NCBI RefSeq assembly: GCF_963259705.1
Contig: NC_081848.1
Coordinates: 56,416,895 to 56,480,894, forward strand
Length of the DNA: 64,000 nucleotides
Direction: 5' to 3'
DNA from: Myotis daubentonii
Lineage: Eukaryota > Chordata > Mammalia > Chiroptera > Vespertilionidae
The notes under the pieces are model-generated. The model was given only the letters and a program-made list of their open reading frames with translations, was not told where the DNA came from and made no database searches. Each line of letters begins with the position of its first letter. Within the stretch, counting starts at the first letter, position 1. Made by a program: the position numbers and the translations under genes. Positions 55,427 through 64,000 of this stretch are shown here, piece after piece.

Positions 55427-57935
55427 CTAGAGGCCCGGTGCACGAAATTCGTGCACTGGGGGGGGGGGAGGGGTTCCCTCAGCCTGGCCTGCACCCTCTC
55501 CAATCTGGGACTCCTTGGGGGATGTCAGACTGCTGGTTTAGGCCTGATCCTGTACCAGCAGTCGGACATCCCTCTCACAATTCGGGACCGCTGGTTCCTA
55601 ACCACTCACCTGCCTGCCTATCTGATTGCCCCTAACCACTCTGTCTGCCAGCTTGATCTCCCCCAACTGTCGGCCTGCCCCCCCCCAGCCTGTCTGCCCC
55701 CAACTACCCCCTGAAACCAGCCTGATTGCTCCCAACTGCCACTCCTCGCCAGCCTGATTGGGGTTGGGGGGCCGATTGGGGGTGGGGCTGGCCATGGGGA
55801 GGGGCTGTGGTCGGTGGGCTGGGGTGGGGGATGGCGATCGGAGCCAGTGGCCTGGGGAGGAGCCATGGTGGTTGGCCAACCAGCCCTGCACCTGATTGGG
55901 GTGGGGGCAACCTGGGGTGGGGCTGGGCAAGGGGAGGGGCTGCAGGAGATTGGCTGGCTGGCCCTGTCCCCTATTGGGGTGGGGGTATAAGGGTTGGGGC
56001 CAGCCTGGGGAGAGGCTGCAGGAGGTTGGCTGCCCATCCCTGCCCCCTCTTGGGGTTGAGGGGGTGCAATCAGGGGTGGACAGCCACGGGGAGGGGCTGT
56101 GGGCCTATTGTGGTGGGGCAGGTTGATCAAGGGCAGGGCTGGCCAGGGGGGCAGAGGGTGGTGGGAAGAGAGGGGGTGTTTGGCCGGCCGGCCTGCTCTT
56201 TTTATTTTTTTGGCAACTTCACAACTTTTACTTGTGGTGCCTGTGCTATGTCTGAAAAATACCTTCTCCCCCTGCCCGGGACAGCGATGGGGAAGGGGCA
56301 GCAAAAAATAGAAGACGTCCCTCCCTATTGCACACGGACCCTATATACAGGCTCACCTGGCCCAGGCCGGAGGGATGCTTGGCACATTCTAGGATCCCTG
56401 CTCAGGGGCTGGAGGGGTGACTGGTGGCAGCACACATGAGAGGGGACCTCTGGGTGACCACTCTGGTCCTGGCTACTGGTCCTGGCACTTCCTGGTACTC
56501 AGTTCCTTTCTGGTCCTGCCTGTAGCCCTGGTTCCCCTAACTGGCTCAGCCTCCTGTCTCCATCCTGGCCTCAGATGGCCCCTTTGGCTCCTGGGGGCTC
56601 TGTCCTCCCCTCCTAACCTGGAGATCTCAAGGGAGGGTATGGCTTCTCAGAGACTCCTCGACAGCCCTGTTACTCGTGTTCACACAGGGAAGGGGTGCAT
56701 GTGGCAAAAGCAGCTGTATAAATTCGGGTGCAGGGGCAAGTCCTCTGGGGTCACTTGGGCAGTTTGCTGATGACGCAGATCAGGGTCACATTCTCATCCT
56801 TAGGCGCTGGTTGTCAGCTTGGAGGTTGGACAGGCCCTTCAGCTCCTCTTCCAGTTCAGCAGCCTTGCACTCCAGGGCCCTGCACTCAAATCTCGCCAGC
56901 TCCAGGATGGCGGCCTCTCTGCAAAGTGCTCTTGCCTCTGCATGGTGTGCTCCTGCTCCACCTTGAGCTGCTCCAGCCGCAGCGTAGTCTGGGTCAGGGC
57001 CTCACGAAGTCTCTCGTTCTCAATGTGCAGCTTTGCATAGAGCTTCCTGAAGCTCCCTCAGGCTCTTCCAATTCGGGCTGGGGTTCTGGGTTTAGGTCCT
57101 GCTGCCTCTGGAGGGGAAGGGCTGGATTCTGGGCTGATGTCCACTGGCTTCACCTTCTCCCCCTTCACAAGCCCTCTCCTCTCATTGCCAACTCTGCAGT
57201 GCTCCCTGGAGGCCTGTGCTCCCTGTCCCTGCCCTCAGGCACCTCTGCTCTCTGGGCAGGGCCATCAGAATTCTCAGCCCCAGGGACTCGGGGCTGCCAG
57301 GAAGGGTCCAGGCTCTGTGGGCCCTGCTCTTGATTGGGATGGGAGAGTCTGATCAGGGGAAGGCCAGCAGGGGGGAGGGGTTGTGAGGTTGGCTGCTGGC
57401 CCCACCCCCTGATCAGGCAGTTGGCTGGCTGCTGTGGGCATCATAGCAATTGGCCCAATCAGTGCCATCTTCTGCCCGCTTGCCAGTCCCCAGTCCCAAC
57501 ACCACCTCCAACGCTATCAGGCCGTTGGGATCACCAGCTCACGGTGCCTGCTTTCCCACAGGCCTGAGCCCCCAAGCAGCTCTTGGCTCCTTGTTCCAGT
57601 GGAAGTCTTTAGTCTCTGCCCAGAGCTGTTCCTGTAGCTTGTTCCATTCCCCCCGCCCCCCTCCCATAGCTTGATTGCTGCTTCCCCTGCAGACCTAACT
57701 GACGGGCTCCTGGGTTCCATGGGGCTGCCTTGCCTGCAGCCTGGCTTTCCGATCATGATCATGAACACTGGCCGCAGAAAAGGTGGCTCCTGGGTCTCGG
57801 TGTCCCGCCCTGCCTGCAGTATGCAAATTAGCCGCCATCTTTGTTGGCGGTTAATTTGGATATCATGCTGATTAGCGAATGGGAGGTGTAGTGAAGGTAT
57901 GGTCAATTACCATGTTTGTCTATTATTAGATAGGA
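55427..57935 (-). mobile_element. Helitron B, carrying a PPP1R12C-like retrocopy
   Basis: On the minus strand it starts 'tcctatctaataatagacaa' at 57935 and ends with hairpin 'gtgcacgaatttcgtgcac' plus 'cgggcctctag' at 55427. It inserted between A and the T of Helitron A's 5' TC. The 5' part resembles the composite Helitrons ('gccaacaaagatggcggc' block). G/C-rich repeats fill 55450-56190. A retrocopy occupies 56201-57322. Confidence 0.88.
56201..57322 (-). pseudogene. PPP1R12C: Retrocopy of the 3' end of a PPP1R12C-like mRNA
   Basis: The parent family encodes myosin phosphatase targeting subunits. On the minus strand one frame gives 'LYAKLHIENERLREALTQ' and 'RLEQLKVEQEHTMQR'. After a frameshift another gives 'CKAAELEEELKGLSNLQ' and 'ADNQRLKDENVTLICVIS', then 'KLPK' and a stop, the conserved C-terminal leucine-zipper end of the family. 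The -C paralogue fits best from memory. About 560 bp of 3' UTR and an A-rich tail (56201-56213) follow. A 'cctgctctt' duplication (56192-56200 and 57323-57331) supports L1-mediated insertion. It is 5'-truncated and non-functional. Confidence 0.72.
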
Positions 57936-58372
57936 TAACACTATAAATTGCCTCTTTTCCCATTTCTATTTTTCCAGTTCCTGTTTATCTCTCCTTGCCT
58001 GTCTTAAAGGGTTGGTGTGGCTGGCTAATGTGACATAGGGTACTTACTAGGTAAATTATAGTTATCAGTTCAAGGCCAAGTATTTCAAGAAGACTTTCCA
58101 GATCCACTTGTAAAGAAAAAGCATTCAATAAATAAATTCAGAGGATGATTACATGAGAAATTTAATGGTAATGTCAGGAATGGTGGCAAGGCATACTTTT
58201 CAGACTAATGAGAAAAACTAGAGCAGCCAGATTAGAAACAGCCTATTTGAAGAGATTGCGGGATCACTGACACATTCTGAGGCTGAGGCTGAGAGAAGAC
58301 TAGATACTTTCCACACCTGGCAGGGCAGCAGTGAGTCTCAAAGTTAGTCCAGACTGATCAGGACAGAGGCTC
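57936..58372. other. 3' flank of MRGPRX copy 2
   Basis: No other gene. On the minus strand an ATTAAA at about 58161-58166 could serve as the polyadenylation signal about 210 bp after the stop codon. Confidence 0.35.
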
Positions 58373-59356
58373 TCATCTCTGCCCCAGACGGCTTCCCGAC
58401 ATGGCCAGGGTTCCCCCAGGAAGGCTTTCTCCAGGTTCATCCACCTCAGGAGTGTCCTGCAGAGCCCTCTGGAGAACCAGCCTCAGGGTGTGTCTCCGCT
58501 TCCACCATCGCTGCCTGAAGGAGCCAACCAAGAAGTAAATGATGGGGTTGGCACAGCTGTTGACACAGGACAGAAGTACTACCATCATGAGAACATGAAA
58601 GTGGACACTAGATTCATTTGGAAACCAGACTATGATGAACCAGTAGATGCCGAAGGGCAGGCCGCAGAGGAGGAAGAACAGCACGGTGATCATGACGGTC
58701 ATGTAGAGCCTGGTGGGCGGCACCCGGTGGGAGCCACACAGCAGTCTGGTCATCAGGGCCAGGCTGGACCCAGAGAGAAGCACAAACAACAAAATCAGCC
58801 ACGCCGCAGTGATGAAATCCAACGCTGGACACCAAAAATAATGCATAATCCTACTCAGGAAGCCACAGTAGTTCCCTTCCAGGATGCTCAGCAGCAAGGA
58901 CAGGGACCACAGCAGGACACACATGACGGTGGACATGTGTCTGGGGCGGCGGCAGCGGTACCAGATGGGCCACAGGACAGACAGGCAGCGCTCTGTGCTG
59001 ATGGCGCTGAGAAAGCTCAGGCCTGAGATGTAGGCAAAGGTTGACACAGGTGAGAGAAATGTGTCAATTACGCTAATGAGAAAATGAAAGTTGAAAACGA
59101 AACCTAGACTCTGTATAATCCGGCAGCAGAGGAAGAGGAAGTCGGCCCCTGCCAGGTTGAGGATGTAGACAGAGAAGGCATTCCTGCGCATGCGGAAGCT
59201 CAGGAGCCAGAGCACCACCGAGTTCCCTGCCAGTCCCACCAGGGCCACGGTGACCACCAGCACAGCTGAGGTCAGGTTCGCTTTGTTCCAGTTAGAAAGA
59301 GCCTGGTCACTTCCATTGGTTGGTGTGAGCTGGGTTCCCCAGGCTGTGTCAGTCAT
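58373..59356 (-). CDS. MRGPRX-like: MRGPRX-like Mas-related GPCR, copy 2 (327 aa)
   Basis: A second intact receptor of the same family. The start is set at the ATG at 59354-59356, by the same reasoning as copy 1 (splice acceptor at about 59388, upstream in-frame ATG at 59443 ignored). N14 lies in NGS; TM1 has GNSVV; the TM2 aspartate is at 72; the TM3 end reads '[16 protein letters not shown]'; TM7 has NPIIY at 270-274. The C-tail ends 'SGSRLGQR', close to the usual family end, while copy 1 ends differently. TM6 has '[12 protein letters not shown]', more typical than copy 1's '[12 protein letters not shown]'. Copy 2 therefore looks closer to the family norm. It is predicted to act at the plasma membrane; ligand unknown. 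Confidence 0.94.
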   Translation of the reverse strand: MTDTAWGTQLTPTNGSDQALSNWNKANLTSAVLVVTVALVGLAGNSVVLWLLSFRMRRNAFSVYILNLAGADFLFLCCRIIQSLGFVFNFHFLISVIDTFLSPVSTFAYISGLSFLSAISTERCLSVLWPIWYRCRRPRHMSTVMCVLLWSLSLLLSILEGNYCGFLSRIMHYFWCPALDFITAAWLILLFVLLSGSSLALMTRLLCGSHRVPPTRLYMTVMITVLFFLLCGLPFGIYWFIIVWFPNESSVHFHVLMMVVLLSCVNSCANPIIYFLVGSFRQRWWKRRHTLRLVLQRALQDTPEVDEPGESLPGGTLAMSGSRLGQR

Positions 59357-59387
59357 ATTTGTGCTCTCAAGCCCTGCAGTGGTGACC

Positions 59388-61495
59388 CTGGAAGAAAACA
59401 AGACTTGGGCACTGGTACGATCAATGATTCTCAGAGCCATCATGCTGTGGGCTATTGCTGTCCTGTGTTACAGAGCCAGGAAAGGAGGGTCCAGAGGTTA
59501 AGATACTATGGAAGGCCCAGCCTTGGAGTCCTGGACCTGGATTCAAACCCAGTTCTCTCTCTGACTCTAGAGCCTGGGCTTGCTCTACTGCAACACAAAC
59601 CTGCTGCTGACATGGGGATATTCTGTAGTCCCATCATGCCCGCCCATTACAGCTCCCACTCACTGTCCAGAGGCGATGTCATGTCCCCAGAATGTTCTGA
59701 AGAAGGAGCTCAATGTCTGGGATAGAATCTGAGAGACCAGGAGAGGGCTCTGGACCCAAGTATTAGTTCTGTCCTGAGCCGGAGTTTCCCCCTCAGCTGC
59801 ACAAAGTCAGGAAGAGCAGAGATGACCACAGTCCACCCTCATGACTAACGGGCCCATCCACCAAGGAGAAAGACCATGCTTTAGGGACACGAAGGGAATG
59901 TGATCTCTTGCTAGGGCAGGTGTGATGATGGTTGTGTGAAGTGGGCTCAAAGTGGCACAGTATGTCAGCTCATCAACATCATCTCATCTCCTGATGACTA
60001 AAGGACAATAGCTGATGTCTGCAGACCTCCAGGGCTGCACGTAACTGCATTCCATTCCCAGCCTCACCCTGGTCCTTTCCCCTTTATAATCCTGTCCCCT
60101 GCACCTTGCTGTAAGACAGGATTTGAATGCTTGTAAGCACCCTGTCTTCTTGGTTGGCTAGCCTTCTCAATATACACCTTATATAATTCAACCCTGCTTT
60201 CGTTATTGGACAGTGACAGGCAGCCTGAGCCCACCCAGGGGTTTTCCTGGTAATGATAGTATCTCATCAGCGAGATCCTGTCCTTCTGATTTCTGGTTGC
60301 TATTAGGAGACTGGAGGGCAGGGAAAAAGAGATTTGGCCTTTTCATGTCCTGGCTCTCTCCCTCTGGGCAGTGTGTTGGCCTGGGCCTGCTCCTCCTCCT
60401 GGCTGGTGGTCCTTCCTATTGCTGCTGCTATGATTATGGCTCTGCTCTATCTGTGCGCTTGCTCTTTCCTGGGTCCCTTTAAGCCTTGGGGTGGAAACAG
60501 TGCCCCTCTATTGCTTACCTAAGGGTGCTTCACCATGCATTGTCACCTTCCTTTAAACCCGCTCAATAGTCCCTCATGGAACACTCCCCATTTACCCCAG
60601 TTTGGGCTTTTACTCCTGGTACTCTGCCATATCCACAAGAGAAGAGGGAAAAAAGGAAAAAAGTGAAATCTGGGTTAACAACAGTTCCGACTTGGGAAGC
60701 AATGCTCACATTTTACTTTGCTCCATAAATTAATATTTGAGGCAGAGTTCTCTCCATGACACCAGATTTGAATGGTTGGAATGAAGGGGAGCCTATGGGG
60801 AGATGGATCAGAAGAGAGAAAGGTTCTGGTTGACCCATTTGCATCTCCAACAGTCAGAGTTGTTGCACCCAAAGACACTAGAGGAGAGCTTCATGTCTCC
60901 TGCTTTTCCCTGAAGGAGGCACCAGGACCCCTGCATGTAGAGCCTGGGAACCATGGGGATGGGAACTTAGAGCAAAAACCATAACTGGCTTTGGACATAA
61001 GTCAGTTCTGGGTATATATTCTTACCTTTCTTCCATTCTTCTGGCCTGAGGTGGAGAGCTGACCTGTGCTGAAGGGGAGAGTCTTTCTGGGATTGAGTGA
61101 TGCCAGAGACACGTCTCTGTCCTCTAAATCAGGAGATGTGTGAAGGAGCTGGATTGAAAGCTGGTGACTAAGCAAGGTTTATCAAGATATTGGACAGACC
61201 TTGCAATTTCCTTTGCAAGGACTGTGGGCAAGTCAGAGACCAGAGCTGTTTGAGACATGATCAGTTACTGAGATGTTTCTTATCATTTGCCCCATGTCCA
61301 CTCACATGTCAGCCACTCCCATCCTACCCCATCCGGTCATCCTCCTGGTAATCGCTGTTGTGGAACCTATAGTTGAAGACTGAGCCTGGGGAGCAATGTC
61401 AAACAATGTGAGTTTGCATTGTGAGGCTTTAAAACTAAAGAATAAAGTATATCGTAGAGTGATTGAAAGTCTACCATGGCCAAAACCCACTTTTC
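59388..61495 (-). promoter_or_regulatory. Conserved upstream flank of MRGPRX copy 2
   Basis: Nearly identical to 40208-42310. A splice-donor-like 'gaaaggtaagaat' on the minus strand at about 61019-61030 would end a non-coding first exon near 61026. Promoter elements beyond that are not clear. Confidence 0.4.
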
Positions 61496-61826
61496 TGTTT
61501 TTCTTTTTTAAAATTATCACAGCAATATGCATTCTTGTGTATAATTTCCCTCCAAATGATAGAGAAGTATATACAAGGTGATAGGCCCCCTGAATCCTAT
61601 TCTTCAAAGTTCAACCTATTCTTACTTCCTTTATTATTAGCTCTGAACGATAAACTTAAAGTTATTTTTTTAAATTTATGAACATGAAGAAGTAGATCTA
61701 TTGGCATCCCTTTTAAACATAAGGAGTTCAGCACACATAACATTTCTTCTTCCCTCTTCCACTTTATCTAATTTTAAAATTTATTTTAATTTGGTATAAA
61801 TATTAAAAATTTAACTCTTATCTCTT

Positions 61827-62047
61827 TTTTTTAAAAAAATATATTTTATTGATTTTTTACAGGGAGGAAGGGAGAGAGATAGAGAGTTAGAAACATCAAT
61901 GAGATAGAAACATTGATTAGCTGCCTCCTGCACACCCCCTACTGGGGATGTGCTGCAACCATGGTACATGCCCTTGAGGAGAATCGAACCTACGGCCCTT
62001 CAGTCCGCAGGCCGACACTCTATTCACCGAGCCAAACTGGCTAGGGC
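61827..62047 (-). mobile_element. VES SINE unique to copy 2
   Basis: Minus-strand head 'agccctagccagtttggctc'. A perfect duplication 'taactcttatctctt' (61812-61826 and 62048-62062) flanks it. Copy 1 has the empty site near 44600, so the insertion post-dates the duplication. Confidence 0.95.
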
Positions 62048-62145
62048 TAACTCTTATCTCTTATGTTTTCCTTTCATGTGCCTCATGCTACAGTCAAATT
62101 AAGTTACTTGTGTACTCTTTTAAAATCCTCATCTGAAGATATGCT

Positions 62146-62337
62146 TATTGATTTTTTTAGAGAGATGAAGGGAGACAGAGAAACATCGATGTGAGAAACA
62201 TGAATTGGTTGCCTCTAGGACACACCCCAACTGGGGATCAAACCCTCAACCTAGGTTGAGACCTGACCTAGAATCGAACCCAAGACCTTTCGGCATATGG
62301 GACAATGCTCCAACTAACTGAGCCACACTGGCCAGGG
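62146..62337 (-). mobile_element. VES SINE (old), shared
   Basis: Orthologue of 44700-44888. Confidence 0.85.
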
Positions 62338-62425
62338 TGAGTTACTTGTTATTTTTTAAATGTCATCTGGATTAGAAACTATTTCAAATATTCAGAAAAG
62401 TTCTTCAATGGGTTCATTCAGCAAA

Positions 62426-62601
62426 TCTATAATAATAAAAGGGTAATATGCTAATTAGACTGGATGTCCTTCCAGATGACCTTCTGGATGAAACTGGGGC
62501 TCCGAGGAAGCCCAGGTCTGAGTACTGGAAGGGAAGCCGGTGCTGGCAGCTGGGAGAAGGAAGGCCTACTCTTGCACGAATTTTGTGCATCAGGCTTCTA
62601 G
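62426..62601 (+). mobile_element. Short Helitron, shared
   Basis: Orthologue of 44979-45154, starting 'tctataataataaaagggta' and ending 'ttgtgcatcaggcttctag'. Confidence 0.88.
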
Positions 62602-62622
62602 TATTCAATGAAGATCTTATTA

Positions 62623-62975
62623 TAGACTGAATTGTGTCCCACAAAGTTTTTATGCTGCAGTCCTATTCAAGCTATCTGGCTAGTTGGAGATAGGGTCTTT
62701 GGAGAGGTAATTAAGTTAAAATGAGGTTACTATAGTGAGCAATTATCTAACATGACTGGCATCCTTATAGGAAGGGGAGGTCAGGACACAGATACATGTG
62801 AGGACACAAAGAGAAGATGCCATCTATAAACCAGGAAGAGAGGTCTCATAACCTGACAACCCTCCCAATACCTTGATCTCAGAATTTTAGCCTTCAGAAT
62901 TGTGAGAAAATAAATTTCTGTTGTTTAAGCCACCCAGTCTATGGTACTTTTTATGGCAGCCATAACAAACTAACA
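62623..62975 (+). repeat. MaLR LTR (MLT1-like), shared
   Basis: Orthologue of 45892-46235. It is more complete, retaining 'taccttgatctcagaatttt'. Confidence 0.7.
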
Positions 62976-63334
62976 TAAACTTAGGCATGTGTCCCAGGCA
63001 TTATTTCAGGCAATGGAATGTTAGTGTTAACAACAACCAAAAACTAAAGCAAGGCCTTTTGGTATCCTCAAAGGTCTGACCGAGCTGTAGAGTAAAAAGA
63101 GAGAAAGTCTGATGGGGTATTTGTGTATTAGAAGTTGAGGAGGAGTTGGATCCAGAAAACCATATGTAGGAAAACTGATCAATGAAACAAAAGTCTCAGA
63201 ATTAGACCGAAATGCATATGGGATTTTATTATATGACAAAAAATGTATATTAAAGTAGTGGGTGTAACATGAACTATTTGGTGAATGGAATTGGGATCAC
63301 TGGTGGCCGTCTAAAATAAACTAAAATAAAGTTG

Positions 63335-63545
63335 GCCTAGCCGGCTTGGCTCAGTGCTTGATCATCGACCTATGAACCAGGAGGTCATGGTTTGATTCCC
63401 AATCAGTGCACATTCCTGGGTTGTGGGCTTGATCCTCAGTGTGAGGCATGCAGGAGGAAGCCAATCAATGATTCTCTCTCCTCATTGATCTTTCTATCTC
63501 TCTCTCTTTTCATCTCTGAAATCAATAAAAATATATTAAAAAGTA
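63335..63545 (+). mobile_element. VES SINE (old), shared
   Basis: Orthologue of 46585-46797, with head 'ggcctagccggcttggctca'. Confidence 0.87.
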
Positions 63546-64000
63546 AAGTAAATAAAGTTGAAAACATACTTTGCATTTGGTATTAGGATAAATCCATATA
63601 TAATCCAAATACTTAAAAATAAATAATGAAACTATATTAGTACCTGGAGAAACCATAGGAAAGTTCTTTTTTTTTCTCTCAATGTTGGGAAAGACTTTCA
63701 AAGTGTAGCACAAAATTCAGAAGGCATTAAAGAAAAGATTAATAAGGATGAGAACATATAGAATTTTTTTGGTATGGCATGAACCATCACAATCAAAAGA
63801 TTGGGAAAATATTGGTAACTCATATAAAGGAAAAAATACTAATTCCCCTATTTGTAAAAGTTCCTGTAAAATGATAATTCAAAATCTAACAAGCCAATAA
63901 GAAAATGATTATAGGTCATAAATTCACAACTTCTCAAAATAAAAATGGCTCTTAAACATATGGAGAGAAACCAAAGTAATAATAACAGAGATGAAAATTA
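63546..64000. other. AT-rich duplicated unit, right end of window
   Basis: Aligns with 46798-47260. The duplication continues past the window end. Confidence 0.55.

Noticed and set aside
55726..56439. 237-codon plus-strand frame
   Set aside because: It runs through Helitron G-rich repeats and antisense to the PPP1R12C-like 3' UTR; it has no independent support.
27172..57935. CRISPR array or bacterial operon as explanation for the tandem repeats
   Set aside because: The repeats are minisatellite units inside Helitrons in a mammalian genome, with no spacers of even length and no cas genes.
58490..59026. 178-codon plus-strand frame
   Set aside because: Antisense shadow of receptor copy 2.

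Overview
This is mammalian nuclear DNA, almost certainly from a vesper bat (Vespertilionidae). It carries more than twenty VES-type tRNA-derived SINEs, many HeliBat-type Helitrons with the terminal hairpin and CTAG 3' end, two SPIN hAT elements, other hAT MITEs, a piggyBac-type MITE with TTAA target sites and two ORF2-less L1 (HAL1-type) elements with intact ORF1. Ancient mammal-wide repeats (MIR, L2, old L1, MLT1-type LTR) form the background. All calls were made by reading the sequence; no database search was run.

Only two genes look intact. They are MRGPRX-like (Mas-related) G-protein coupled receptors on the minus strand, with coding exons at 39193-40176 and 58373-59356. They sit in a tandem segmental duplication of roughly 19 kb offset: about 39.2-47.3 kb matches 58.4-64 kb. 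The upstream non-coding flanks of the two copies are almost identical while the receptor cores differ clearly. Each copy gained its own insertions after the duplication: copy 1 a HAL1 and a palindromic LTR-like element, copy 2 a VES SINE.

Layout. 1-17.9 kb is non-coding with old repeats, VES SINEs, two SPINs, one hAT MITE and a strong CTCF-like motif. 17.9-19.2 kb is a CpG island, the only promoter-like block, with no gene that I can name. 19.5-27 kb holds SINEs, a small Helitron and a solo class II LTR nested in a SINE. 27.2-29.6 kb is a composite Helitron filled by a C-rich minisatellite and inserted precisely into a MIR. 30-35.5 kb has L1 debris, a second solo class II LTR and a complete HAL1. 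36-39.1 kb has a VES cluster, L1 debris, a possible apolipoprotein-like relic and a Helitron ending 61 bp from the first receptor's stop codon. 39.2-47.3 kb is receptor unit 1. 47.3-58 kb is dense with Helitrons: a second composite Helitron with another abutting it, then a head-to-tail pair. One member of that pair carries an NKIRAS2 retropseudogene and the other a retrocopy of the 3' end of a PPP1R12C-like mRNA. 58.4-64 kb is receptor unit 2.

The most notable biology is Helitron architecture: directly abutting elements, a composite apparently mobilised as one unit past a degenerate internal terminator, and Helitrons loaded with L1-made retrocopies. Alongside this is a recent duplication of sensory or immune-type Mrgpr receptors whose cores have diverged while their flanks have not.
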